Origin: Ochotona curzoniae
Lineage: Eukaryota > Chordata > Mammalia > Lagomorpha > Ochotonidae
Direction of reading: 5' to 3'
DNA: 64,000 nt
Assembly (NCBI RefSeq): GCF_017591425.1
Contig: NW_024466599.1
Span: forward strand, 22,792,001-22,856,000
The notes beneath the pieces were generated by a model, which saw nothing but the letters and a program-made list of their open reading frames with translations, made no database searches and had not been told where the DNA came from. Shown in pieces: positions 1-13,000 of the stretch. The position numbers and the translations under genes are program-made. The first letter of the stretch is position 1. The number at the start of each line of letters is the position of its first letter.

Positions 1-220
1 AGTGGCCACAATGGCCAGAGCTGAGCAGATCAGGAGCCTCTTGTCGATTGCCCGTGCAGTGCAGGGTCCCCAGGTCTTGGGCCATCCTTGACTGCTTTCC
101 AAGGCCATGGGCAGGGAGCTGGATGGGAAGTGGGACCACTGGGTCCACAAATGGTGCCCACATGAGATCCCAGCACATTCAAGGCGGGGATTTAAGCCGC
201 CAGGCTACCGTGCCGAACCC
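1..220 (-). mobile_element. Lagomorph CSINE, 3'-truncated by window edge
   Basis: Reverse-complement CSINE. It reads through the antisense core (CAGGGAGCTGGATGGGAAG) to the antisense head (GCTACCGTGCCGAACCC). Its A-rich tail lies beyond the left edge of the window. Confidence 0.85.
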
Positions 221-885
221 TCTTTTTGTTTCTTTTTTACTTTAACACTGTTTTTTGATGATTTGAGAAGTTTTGAAGACAGATGTCATTCAGAGCACAC
301 ATTATATTTAATAGTTAAAAATAGTACTCCCTGGTAATGGAATAAAAGTAATGTAATCTGTTATAGGTGGCATGATAACAAATAAATCACTGTGTTTGAT
401 TTGTGTGTTTCTGATGAAAATGAATTAAGAAACAGGGAAAGGTTAGATGTGAAATATTGCCTGACTTTACATTGTTTTAAGTGTTCTTCCACTTTGAGCA
501 CTCCTTTTGTAGTTGTATTAGAAATCTTGATTTTAGTGGAACTATCCTCAAAGGTTTTGTGTTTTCTGTTGTGTGCTTATAATGAATGGGAAAGAAGAGC
601 ACTTAGCAGCCCTCGTATCCTGAGGTCTGCCCTTGGCCATCTTAGAGTGTTAGCTCCTAGCTTATTGGACTCAGAATCATATGATTGCATGTGTTGGGTC
701 TTTGGACAGTGTCTTCTGTGTATTAACCACAGAGAACATATTTGAGAGTCCCTGAATGTGATGTCAATTAAGTCTGGTTAGAATCTTTATCTGCCCTGTG
801 AGTCAGACCACTATAAAAACTGTTAAGTAATTTGTTAATTAGATGGCTGATGGGAAATGTTTTATTTTGCTGCTTTGTTTTCCAG
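221..885 (+). other. Intron upstream of the first exon (partial)
   Basis: AT-rich intronic sequence between the edge SINE and the first BIRC6 exon. It ends in a T-rich polypyrimidine tract and an AG at 884-885. I see no coding signal here; open frames are short and do not resemble BIRC6. Confidence 0.7.
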
Positions 886-1019
886 ATACGGGCTGTACAG
901 CTCGCCATTTGATCCGGTCCTGTTTGATTTGGAGATGAGTGGCTCTTCCTGTAAAAACGTATACAACAGCAGTATTGGTGTCCAGTCTGATGAAATTGAT
1001 TTATCAGATGTCCTTTCAG
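886..1019 (+). CDS. BIRC6: BIRC6 window exon 1
   Basis: The acceptor is TTTTCCAG before 886 and the donor is CAG|GTAGTG. The exon enters with the last base of an Arg codon and leaves one base of a Gly codon. It encodes RYGLYSSPFDPVLFDLEM and then a Ser-rich stretch ending SDEIDLSDVLS. The following intron is 6.0 kb and holds old L2-like sequence, two SINEs, a GA-rich tract and an unassigned repeat. Confidence 0.95.
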
Positions 1020-4000
1020 GTAGTGTCTTCTGTTGTTAAAGAGACTCCTGAATGTTGTTATCTTAAGTTACTATTTAGTCTCCTAGAATGTTGTTACTCT
1101 GTTTTGTCTTTGCATAACCAGTATTCTTTAGAACTTAACAATCTGCCAATCATTAAACCTTTTGCTTACCTTGTCCCCTCTCTATGTGAACAAAATAATA
1201 CTATATTAAGTTTATATTTGGAATGGTTGTGAATTTGTTTTTATTTTTCATTGCTTATTGAAATGACTTTAATTTGCATATAAGAGTTTACATTTACTTG
1301 TAGTTTCTTATATTTTATTTGATGTCCTTTTGTTGATTTTGCAAAATCATACAATGTATTTTATTTTAAAATCATGAAATTGATATATACTTAGTATAAT
1401 TAGCAAGGATGTAGAAATAATTTCTTGCATCCGCTATCCCTTTTTGGGGTAAGCTTTGTATGCATTACATCTATCCTTCACATTTCTAAAGCTTTAGGAT
1501 TCTGTGTATAACACTACTTGTATACTCCTTTTAAGTGCTAGAATTTGTAGCTACTTTCAATAGATAAAGCATTGCTATTATCTTGTAAGTTTTTTCTAAT
1601 TGCACTTATTGCAAGTATTAATAGTTAATGGAAATGTTTAAACATTTATTTACAAGCGTATGGAGATAGCTACCACTTCAAGTAAGTAAGTTTTGAGTGT
1701 TAATCTCAGTTTTGTTTTTAAATCAGGAATTTGTGAACAAAAGCAAAACAGAGGAATGAAAAGTGGAAATGTGAAATGCTTCAGCTCTCCCCCTTTCACT
1801 GTCTGGATGTTTAGCTACTCTGACTCGTTAGCAACACATATAAAGTTTTTATTAAGACAATTACGTTACATGTACTGGATTGTCAGTTGCTTGATGACTT
1901 GAGTGGCCTTGAGTGTGTCTGTTACTGCCTGTGTTTACTGATTAAATATCATGCATTTCAACTTCCTTCTTTCTTGTGCTCCACTTTCAGGCTATATTCA
2001 GGTCTTACTCATTTTTCTACCAATGTATATTGCATCTGTGCTCTGTTGCCTCTTACCAATTGTTCGCATGATGAGAGTCCACACCCAGTCCCCTTGAGCC
2101 TGCACTGCAGTCAGAGCTTTTGTTTTGGTCTCTTGCTTTGAACATTCTCCCCATTGCAGAGTGTGCTCTTTTTTGGATGCAAACCTAATTGTTTAACTTC
2201 TCTTCTTGAAATATATTTTCATATATTGCTATTGCTCTGAACATCAGTCTCTGATATACAACATAAAATCCTCTGTGATTTGACTGTCTTTGCTTTTCCA
2301 TGTAATGTTGTGCCATTGTCCCTTTTATTTTCTTTTCCTTGGACTAGTTATGTTTTCTGAGATGCTTTCAGAGGCTCTGTCGAGTCAAAAGTATTTTTAT
2401 CGTAATAGAATATTACTTGTCTTGATCAATGCCTGTTTGCATTGAAATTCATACAGATAGGCATAATGTGTGTTCCAAACTGTGCACTTGAAAATATGTT
2501 TCATTTAGAAGTTCTTGATGAGGTAAAAATTGCCAGTTTGTAGAATTTGATCAGTCTGTCCTGTATACATGTGTAGAAATATCATATTGTACCCCAAGGA
2601 AATGCACAGATATTACATGTCAATCAAAATATGTTAAAAGCACAAAAATTTTTAAAGTAATTTTATTGAATGTTTATAAACACCAGTGCACATCTTTCTA
2701 AGTATTCCATGATAAACTGAGAAATATTCACAAGATACTTTTGCCTACAGAAGTACAAGGATTGTTTCAGGGAACTGAATTTGTGCAATTTTTCGTATTC
2801 CAAGATGAGCTAATTGCTTGTGTCAAGGAACACGTTTTTATTTGCATGAATAATTGGAAGGAGGCCAGCATTGTGGCATAGTGGATAAAACTATTGCCTG
2901 TTATTCCAGCATCCTGTATGTGCTGGTTCATGTTTCAACTGCTCTACTTCAAATGTGGCTGCTTGCTAATGGTCTGGGAGAAGCAGTGAAGAATAGAATA
3001 AGTGTTTGGGCCCTTTCACCTGTGTGGGAGGCTCTGGTGAAGTTCTGGCTCTTGGCTTGGTCCTGGTCCATTGCTGGCTGTTAGAACCATCCATCTGGGA
3101 GTAAACCAGTAGAAGAAAACCTCACTTCTCCTACTTCATTCCCTGTTGCTTTTCTCTGTCCCTCTTTTCTTTCCTCTCCACCCCCAACTCTGAGAAGAAA
3201 TAAATTCAAAGAACATGGTTTGCAGATAAGCTATGTTTATTCAGACGTGGTTATTTGTCATGCACTTTTTCATGAGGAATGAAAATAACCTTTCACATTG
3301 TGAGAAGTTTCTAATGTTAAAGTGACGCTTTTAAGCAAAAATTGGAATTCTGGACTTGGATCTTCTACAGTGACTGAGCTTGATTATTTCCCAGTACCTA
3401 ATGATTTCTCTGATGGAATGTGATTAGACTGATAAGGAAACGTTAACACCGAGAAGTGATGGTCCAGTTTTCTACATAATGTTTCATCATTGTGCATAGG
3501 GAAAAGATTTCTTAAAGCATAAGATCAATTGATATATTTAAAAATTTTCAGTTTTCTGTTTAGTATTTACATAGTTGAGATGGATGCACACCATGTGGGT
3601 CTTTTTTTTAGGGTTAATGGGGAGGGTCATGTATGGAGTAAGGTGAGTGGGGCATGTTTGAAAACTTTTTTTTGCTGCCTGTGTCTTCGGGGGCGGGGGG
3701 GAGAAGGAGGAGGAAGAAAAGGAGGAAGAGGAAGAGGAAGAGGAGGAGGAGGAGAAAAAAGGATCCATTCCTTGCTGTGTCAAGCCACATCAGCACCAAG
3801 GATGGGGAACAGTCATTTGATGACAACTTACATACCCTGATGTGGAGAGTAGTGTTCTGAGGGTGTTACTTGAGATAGTTTGGAGAAGTTGTTAGTTTCA
3901 TTGTTCCAGTGTTGAAAAAATCTTTTCAGTGTCTGTTGGTTGACAAAGTCTACCTTAGTGCATCCACACACCAGGAACATGCTGCTAGCTTGGCCACCAT

Positions 4001-7000
4001 TGCCTAGTCTGTTCTGCTTTCCATCCTCTGAATAAGGCAGTCAATGAACTCTGCTGGCCAAGATGAGCTGGCCATCAAGTCGCCTGTATACATCTGGGCA
4101 CACTGTCCACTGCACAGGCATCAGCAACTGAGGTGACCCAGTTCTCATACAGGCACTCGAAGGTCAGACCTCACGTGATTTCCTGGGATGGCTGGGGTCT
4201 GACTCTAGCAGTCTAGATGGGGAATTCCCCATGAAGCCTTACCTTGAATGACCTCAGACTTGACTCTTGTTGTATTAGTCATTACGTATGCCAGTGGATG
4301 CAGCTGCCTGGTCAGTTCCACCCCAGCTGCTTCTCACGTGAAGCAGTGGGTGCTGCAGTTTAGCCCAGTGGGCCCGCAACAGACCTGTTCTTTATGCACA
4401 CCAGTGGGGGTTATGGCCTAATAGAGGAGTTCTGTTTACCAGGCCTGCTCCCAGCCCCAGTTTGCACTTGTGCAGGTGGGTGCAGTGGCCCTGCTTGGCA
4501 TGGCCTGCCCTCATGTGACCTTTGCATGTGCTTGGCCACACCTTACCTTCTCCCAGCCCAAGCTCTCATGAAGGTCAGGTGGGTTCCTGTCAGGTGAGTT
4601 CTGCGGTCCAGTGTTTCTCTGCCCGACACCAAACCCAAGTCACTGGATATACTGGTGGGTGCTGCCATCCTGAGGAAGACCCTAGAAGTCATTCCTTCCT
4701 GTCTATCATGCCTTCAGGTATTCCCGTTCCAATATGTTTCTATATATACTTGCCCTGCGATCTGCAGCACATGTTGGGGGCGCTGGGTTGTTGTTCCCTT
4801 GCCTGGTGTTCTCCACCTTCCACACATATCTGAAAAAAATACCATCATGATAGCCTAGTGGCTGAAGTCCTCTCCATGCACACACTGGAATCCAGTAGGG
4901 GCATCAGTTCTGGTCCCAGTGGCCCCAGGTCACATCCAGCTCCCTTCTTGTGACCTGGGAAGGCACTGGAGGATGACCCAAAGCCTTGGAACCCTGCACC
5001 CACGTGGGAGACCCAGAGGAGGCTCCAAGCTCCTGGCTTTGGATCAGCACAGCTCTAGCTGTTGGCAGCTGCCTCGGGAGTGAATCAGTGGATGGAAGAT
5101 CTCCCTTTGTCTCCCCTCCTCTTTGTGTCTGACTTTCCAATAAAAATAAATAAATCTTTAAACAAACAGACAAAAAAATAATTAAAAAAGGAAAGGACAG
5201 GCAACTGTGCTGGTACACTGGTAGAGTTAACACAAATTTGACATTAACTAGGCCCAGAATGCCTGCCAGGTGTTGATTGCTTTTTGCTTTGCTTTTGCCT
5301 AAACCTGGGGGAATTGATATTAGTGTTACAGAGTTTGATAAATGCATTTGAAAGATTTCAGAGAATACTACCCTGTAAGTAATTATTAAGAAGCAAATCA
5401 CTTTAAAGTTACTCAATATGTTAGATTAATAAAATAATCCTGCACTTCGCAGGCTTGATTTTTTTTCCTTACATATTTCTATCACAATGCATATAGAGGA
5501 AGCAAATAGAACACAGGGACAGATTCTGCAGCTATTTTCTGATAAATCAGATTTTTAAAAGATATGCAGTATTTGAAGTTTTTTTGTTTTCTTAAATGGT
5601 AGTTATTTTTTAAGTTGAAATATGCTGTTATTTTCAGTATTCAGTCATATTATTAAATGCGGTAATTGTTCAAAAAGATTAACTTGAGGGGCAGAATGAA
5701 ATGGAAAGGGATTTGAGATCTTTCATTTGCTTATTCACTCCCAGAATACTGGGGCAGCCGAGTCTTTGGGCATTGTGAAGCCCACGTTTCCTGCTAGAAA
5801 CTCTGATCAGGTTTTAGGTTTGGGCCTTCCTCTGCCATCTTTCCAGGAACTTTACTAAGAAGCTGTATTGAAAATGGAAGAGCAAGGACTTGAACTAGCG
5901 TTGTGATATGGGATGGAGAGTTCCCAAGAGGTTTAACGCACTTAGGTTGCAATGCCTGCCCGTTAATGACTAAACTAAACATGTTCTTCTCCATTTTTAT
6001 ATTTCTGCTGTGGTATATAGAAACAGATGTACAATCCATGTGAATGGAAGTGTGTGAGAGTTCTAATATCTAAACTGTTTAGTCTCGTCATACGTTTCCT
6101 CACATGTGTCACACAAGGGTTTTTCTTCGTGGGTTTTTCTGAGTGGATTCTCCCACCCTAAGGGAATGAATTTGTAGAAATTTTTTGAATTTTCCCATTT
6201 CCCTCATGATTTCTTCTGGGAAGCATTTTATTACTTTGTCACTTAGGACTGGGCTCCCCTTGATTATTTGTGTTTTTCTTTAAGTAGAATGTGACCTTTA
6301 AAAAACCTTAATTTTAAAGCAAAAGTTTCATCAGGATTGAAGCTTATTTTAATTTTTTTCTCTCCCAAATCTTTTATCAAATTATTTTTCAGTAAACATT
6401 GTTTACAACACTTTTCGGTCCCCAGTGGGACTTTGTAGATCGAGTTTATGATTACTTAGTCTTTTAATATTTAAATATTTAATAGTGTTTTACTTTGTCT
6501 TTTAAATTATTCTGTTTAAAGTTGTGCCAATTCCAAGAAATTTGAAAGTAATTAAGTATATACTTAGCTTCCTAAGGCTACCACAGGGCCACTATGAAAA
6601 TTTGTTTCCCCTGTATTCTTACATTGGTTTTGCAGTTAATGTATTATTTCCATGTATTTTTTTTAAGCTAGTTAGGTTCACGTGAACTATTTTTATCATT
6701 GCAGTGTTCCTCATGTAGATCAGTATTGTTAATAGTTTGAAATATTTCATATTGTTTGGTGTTTTGCTCTCTCCATTTAAAGTCTAAATCACTTGTTTTG
6801 AAGTTAGTGTTCTAGGAAATAATATTCTGGTGTTTCTATTTAGTGTGAATGATACTAACTTGCATTTATGCATTTCTGCTTTTATAACAGAGTAACTGCT
6901 AGCTCCTGTTGCTTAATATCACGTCCATTGTTGAAAGTTACTATAAGGATGTACATTTAGATATTTCTAATTATAATTGGAATAGTACTTGAATTGTCAA

Positions 7001-10000
7001 TGTCTTCCTCTCTTGTAAGGCTTGTCTTTGTTTCTGTGCCAGGAAATGGAAAGGTCAGCAGTTACACAGCTGCTGAGGGCAGCTTTACATCTCTGACTGG
7101 ACTGCTGGAAGTTGAACCACTGCACTTTACTTGTGTGTCAACTAGTGATGGAACCAGAATAGAAAGGGATGATGCAAGTACGTTTACTGGTATATACCTT
7201 CTTTTATTATTTATTTTCTATGCTAACACTGTGCAATGTAAGTATTTAACTATCTGTTTATGATCTGTCTAAGTGTTGTTGCTATAGTTTTTGGTGGAAA
7301 TGTATGCGGAAGGATATAAATGGTTTTCTATCATTTTGCTCTCAGTCTATCAGTACCCCAAGTCCCTACCCTTTCTCCACATTAGAGCTTTGTCTTAAAT
7401 CCTTTTGTTTCTGTCTGTGTGCATTGTTAACTTTAATTTGGAAAATACCAACCATAAAGGAAACAGTGTAAGAGTGAAATACTCTGCACTTTCCCTTACT
7501 CCCTTCCACACTCGCCAACTGGTGGCCACTCACACTCGGTCTACACTGTATGCTAAGTTTGGAATTAGATGTTTCCTGAATTACCTTACATTTATAATGT
7601 TTGTAATAAAAGACTGAGATGAGTAAACAAGGCGTGATATTTCTATAAAATACTGTTTGCATGTGTTAAATACATGGAGGTTATTGATGTCTTAAATAGA
7701 ATTATGTGTGACTGTCAGTGGAAACTCATCATTTTTTTTTAGTTTGTTTTATGGTGTGTAATTTGCTTTTTCCCCTTACATGTCAAGATTAATGTTTACT
7801 TGTAGTTGGTTCTATTATTGCATAAATAGTTTGTTAGAATTAACAATATTGGTATGTAGCTTTATGTTTGTATTATTGTAATTGAAGGGTTTGATTATGT
7901 TTGCCATTTTTGGTAAAAGTTTGCATATGAGAAGTCTAAGAAAATTTAATCTTGCACTTGGTTCTATAATTAAAAGAGTGCTTTTAAAAAGGAATTTAAT
8001 TTTGTGCATTTATATTCAGAATGTCATTATGTCCTTATTGCCACTAAGCGTAATGTGTAAGTTATACAGTGATGGTGAGCAGTTTGAATGTAAATTTTGC
8101 TTTTTACATTATGTTGATTTTAGAAGCTTCAGAATTAGTTTTTCTCGAATTATTAACTGTCACTGTATAGAAACTCTGATTCACAATTGAATAGAAACAA
8201 GCAATGTCCAAGAAATTAAAATTTAAGAAAATCATTTATTAGTCCTTTTATTATACTTGTCATGAAAGTCAGTGTCCTGAATTTAAACTTAAGAAATTTT
8301 TTTTTCTTTTTTTGGTCTGGCATACCTTCAGAATGTTTCTACTCATTTCTCCTCGTGCACAGAAAGCAGTCTTCGTGATGTAGTCTGTTCGTATACAAGC
8401 ACTCTTTCTGTAGTCTGCTTAGCCTAAAGCTGCGTAGAGGACTTTCTGTTGTATGTTGGAACAGAGTCCTGATCAGGGATCGTAGGGTCCTGAAAGATGG
8501 CTGTAACCGCTTACCTTCCTGTGCACTCTTTTTTTGACATAGCCCTTGTTTGATATTACAAAACCACGTTGCAAATGACTAGCTTTCCCTCCTTTTCCAT
8601 ATTTGTGAGGAAATTACATTACTTCTCATAATTTCATTTCTATAAGAAGATCATATTGTATGTTACTAATTGCTTAATTAGGAGATAGTGCTTTTTTATT
8701 GCAAACATTAAGTGACTTAGTGTAGGTTTTATACTTAGCCTTGTGCTTTGCAGTTAATTTGTCTTCATTTAGTCAGTCCTTGGTTTATTCTTTTTTTGAG
8801 AACATTATTTATTGGAATGGTGGAGAGATGGGGAAAGATTCTATTTCTTGATTCAGTCCTTGAGTACTTGGAGCAATCTAGTTTGGCCAGGCTAACACCG
8901 GGAGACTGTAACTCAGTCCCCAACGTGGACAGCAGGTCTCCAGCCACTTGAGGTGTCGCGTTCTGCCTCTCAGGGCACTACACTAACAGGAAGCTGGAGT
9001 CGGGACTGGACGCAGCGCTTTGACCCTCTGGCAGATCACTAAAACTGGTAGTGCACTCTAACGTTTGCTGTTAAAGCAGCTATCTTTCTCTATTGGAAAT
9101 TTGCAAGTAAACAGTTGTGAGAAATATTCATACTGTCATCAGATTTATCCCCACCTTTGATTTTATGATGATTTGTTAGAAATTAGATTGTGAGGGTAGG
9201 CATTGTGGTACAGAGGGTTCAGCTGTTGCTTGGAATGCCCACACACCTTATTGGCATGCCATTTTTTGAGTCCAGGCTCCTCTCTTTGCCCTGAGGCTTC
9301 CTGGTGTTCACCTGGAAAGCAGCACGTGAAGGCTCCAGGAGCGGAGTCCCTGCCATCCATGTGGGGCTCCTGGCTTTGGCCTTGTGCAGATGCAACTGTT
9401 ACGACCATTTAGGCAGACTAGCAGATTGAGGATTTCTCTGCTTGCATCTATCTTTCAAATAAAATGACAATGTAAAACAGTGTGATTCCTACATCCCTTA
9501 GAATGTGAATACTAGTATTAGAAATACTGTATTGCTTAAGTCATTAAGATTTGTTTATTTAAAATTCCTAGATTTCCTTTTAAATGAAAATTAACTATAG
9601 TGATAAAGTGTGGTGCCTCGAATGTTTCTTTGTGGGCCTTCTCTTCATCCTGGTGTGTTTTGTTTTGTTTTGTTTTTCCCTTGTCTTATGCCAGTGAGTT
9701 CCTTCGGGGTTACTCCTGCAGTAGGTGGACTTTCATCTGGGACAGTTGGGGAAGCCTCGACAGCCCTGAGTTCAGCAGCCCAGGTAGCTTTGCAGTCTCT
9801 CTCTCATGCAATGGCTTCAGCCGAGCAACAGCTGCAGGTGCTGCAAGAGAAACAGCAGCAGCTTTTGAAGCTTCAGCAACAGGTTGGAGACTATTTGGCT
9901 CTTTGTTCATGCTGTCTCTAAACTGCAAAAGCTGAAAAAGTGCTATAAAAATGACCGTTGTTTTCGTAAAGGAAAGTAGGTTGATCCATCTGAGCTAATC

Positions 10001-13000
10001 ACTTTCGACAAAAAATGAGGTAAAGGTTTTGTGATATGTTTAAATCTATTAAAGTTACATGAATGCATTTTATTGCTTACATATTTCAGAGAATATCATG
10101 GTACTTTTTGTGGAGTCTTAAAACTAAAATCCATTAGATACTCCCGATCAAACATTACCTTTTAACTGTTTGGCATGTAAAAGCTAAAACAAATCTTTCA
10201 GGACCAATTAGATTAATATTAGATTAAAGTTTAGTAGTTTCAGCTGTTTTGTAGGGTTCGTTGGGATCTAAGTCGAGAATGTGATTTTGTCAGTTATCAG
10301 GAGACTCCACCTTCTGTTAATACATTGTTGTGAGCAAAATTTTGCTTCCTGTTGACATTTAATTTTGTCTGCTTCATTTTAATCTTTGGATTGAGAAAAT
10401 CCTAGTTATGAAGTATAAACAGGAGTTGTTCTAGTTATTTGCCTTTCCCCTCATAGCATAAGCCCAAGCAGTATTCCTCACAACCTAGGCAGGCAGGATT
10501 AGTCTACATATATATTGCTTTTACTTCTTTTACAGAAAGCAAAGCTGGAAGCCAAGTTACATCAGACAACAGCTGCAGCAGCTGCAGCAGCATCAGCAGC
10601 AACAGCAGTAGGTCCTGTTCACAACTCTGTGCCTTCCAACCCAGTGGCTGCCCCCGGATTCTTCATTCATCCATCTGATGTTATTCCACCCACTCCAAAA
10701 ACAACACCACTTTTTATGACTCCACCACTCACTCCACCCAATGAAGCAGTGTCCGTTGTGATTAATGCCGAACTTGCACAACTTTTCCCAGGCTCAGTCA
10801 TTGATCCCCCAACAGTCAATCTTGCTGCACATAACAAAAATTCCAACAAGTCCAGAATGGTAAATTATGTTTTAAAAAGGTGTTGCCTTGTGCATTTGAA
10901 ATAAGCTCTAATTGTATTAGGCAAAAGTATATCTTCTCTGTATCTCAATATATCAAATTGGATATTTAAAAATGTAGTGCTATAGAATATACATCGGAAA
11001 TGAGACTTGTTAATTGATTAGCATTGTTGGTAATTCTTACAGGGCAAGAATAATATCAATATAGAATTCTGTTCTATTCTTTTCTAGAATCCACTCGGTT
11101 CTGGTCTGGCCCTTGCAATTTCTCATGCTTCACACTTCCTTCAGCCTCCACCTCACCAGTCCATCATTATAGAGCGAATGCATTCAGGTAAATACTGACT
11201 TTTTGAAACATTTTACCTGGCTAGCCTGTTGGACCTTTTATGAGTTATCATTCTTTAGTTTGACTTTCATTTGCAAATAAATGACATTTGTTCTTGGATA
11301 AGTCTGTTTACCAAGTATTAGGGAATGGTTAAACCATGTGTTCACCAAGTTGATTGGAAGATTGCTGTGGGGCACGTATGCTCAGCCCTAAACTGTACAA
11401 ATGATCTGGACAAGAGTTTTGCTTGTTGAAGTATGATATAATTATTTACTTCCATTTTACTTGCTCAATTATTGGACTCAAGGATATGTTCTTGAAATTG
11501 GCAGAGTTACTGATGTATAGGGAGAGAAAAAGTGTTCTATCCACTGCTTTACTCAAATGGCTGCGTTGGCAAGGGCTTAACTAGGAGCCCCTTCCAGGTC
11601 TCGAATGTGGGAGCAGAGGACTGTTTGTGCCATCTGCCACTGCTTACTCAGGTATATTAGTAGAGAGCTGGATCCGAAGAGGAGCAGTCTACTCAGACCA
11701 GTGTTCTAGTGTGGCGATGGCTCTGTGGTCATTGACTTGACTTGCTGTGCCCCAGTCCTGCTGTCAGGATAGATGCTTTTATTTGTAGACAGTTTTTACC
11801 TACAGTACTACCAATTTCTGTTTCTATACTTGAGTGACATCAGATTTAAATAGTATCGGTGGGTACTGCTCATAGTAGTAGTTTTCATTATATTATCAAT
11901 TAAACCAACTTTGCTTTATTGCAATGGAATGTTTCCTGGTTTGAAAGGAGGAGTCTCACGGATAATTAATTGAATGTTTTACAGTTTTTTATGTCAAACT
12001 AACTGTTCATTGGCAGCTCTATTAATGCTTACATCATTTAGAGTAATAGTTTGTGGTTCTGTTGCCTTTCGACATCTGAGTAATTCTTTGTATTGCGGTT
12101 CAGCGTGCTTTTTCCATGTAAGTAAATGACTGTGACACATGAGACTACCATGGAGGAGAGTTAAGCTGTTTTTTTTGTTGTTGTTTTTTTGTTTTTGGTT
12201 TTAAAGATACTTCTGTTTAGAAGAGTATTAGTAATTACCTTTTTTTTTTTTTTTTTTTGCAAAATGGCTTCATCAAAAATAGTGCTTTAAGTTCTGGTAT
12301 TTTATTTCACTGTAAAATGTGGTCGGTGCTATGATCTGTATGCTGTCATCAACCACTACAGAGGCATGATTGGCAGCCACTTCACTGCCTGTGCTGCCTG
12401 CCCAACAACCGTAGCAGCCAGTGCAGTGATGTGAGCTGGCACCCGTTTTATGACAGCATGGTGATGATGGTAGATGAGAGCCAGGTTGTGATGCTCTGTG
12501 TATGTCCTCTTCTACCAGCATTCTGAGCACCACACAGACCTGTGCCCTATAGCTGAGGTTGCTGCCAACCAGGCTTCCTGGATTTGGCACGAGTTAGAGG
12601 CAGAAGAGGAGCTGGGGCCCAAGACTGGCCACCCCGTGACCCTCCTACAGCAGAGGGGTACTTGCGGTACTTTCTCCTGGGCGACGTGGCAGCTTTGGTG
12701 GCCCTTGTGCTCAATGTGTTCTACCCACCGTTGTCCCAGAGTCACTGGGGATGACTTTGCTTGTGGGTACTTTAGGGTGCTGGCCCACTTACCTGCCCCA
12801 CAGACCAGGCCCACCTTTGTGGTGGGGATCAGGTCCAGACCCTGGTGGGAGATGGTGGGGACTGCAGCTTCTGCAGGGTTATAGCATCCCAGGGTGTGTG
12901 TCTACCCAGTTTTCTGTCTCCTCCTGCTGCTACTTTACCCTTGCTGGGGGTTTGGCCCTCCCCAATTTACTCCCTTGTATTTAAAGTGTTAATAAAGCAA

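Noticed and set aside
3529..3860. Open frames over the purine tract giving Arg/Lys-rich or Ser-rich proteins
   Set aside because: They arise from the GGA/GAA low-complexity repeat and have no conservation or splice context.
4904..5416. 170-residue minus-strand open frame
   Set aside because: Half of it is the antisense of a CSINE and the rest is unremarkable intron; no recognisable domain.
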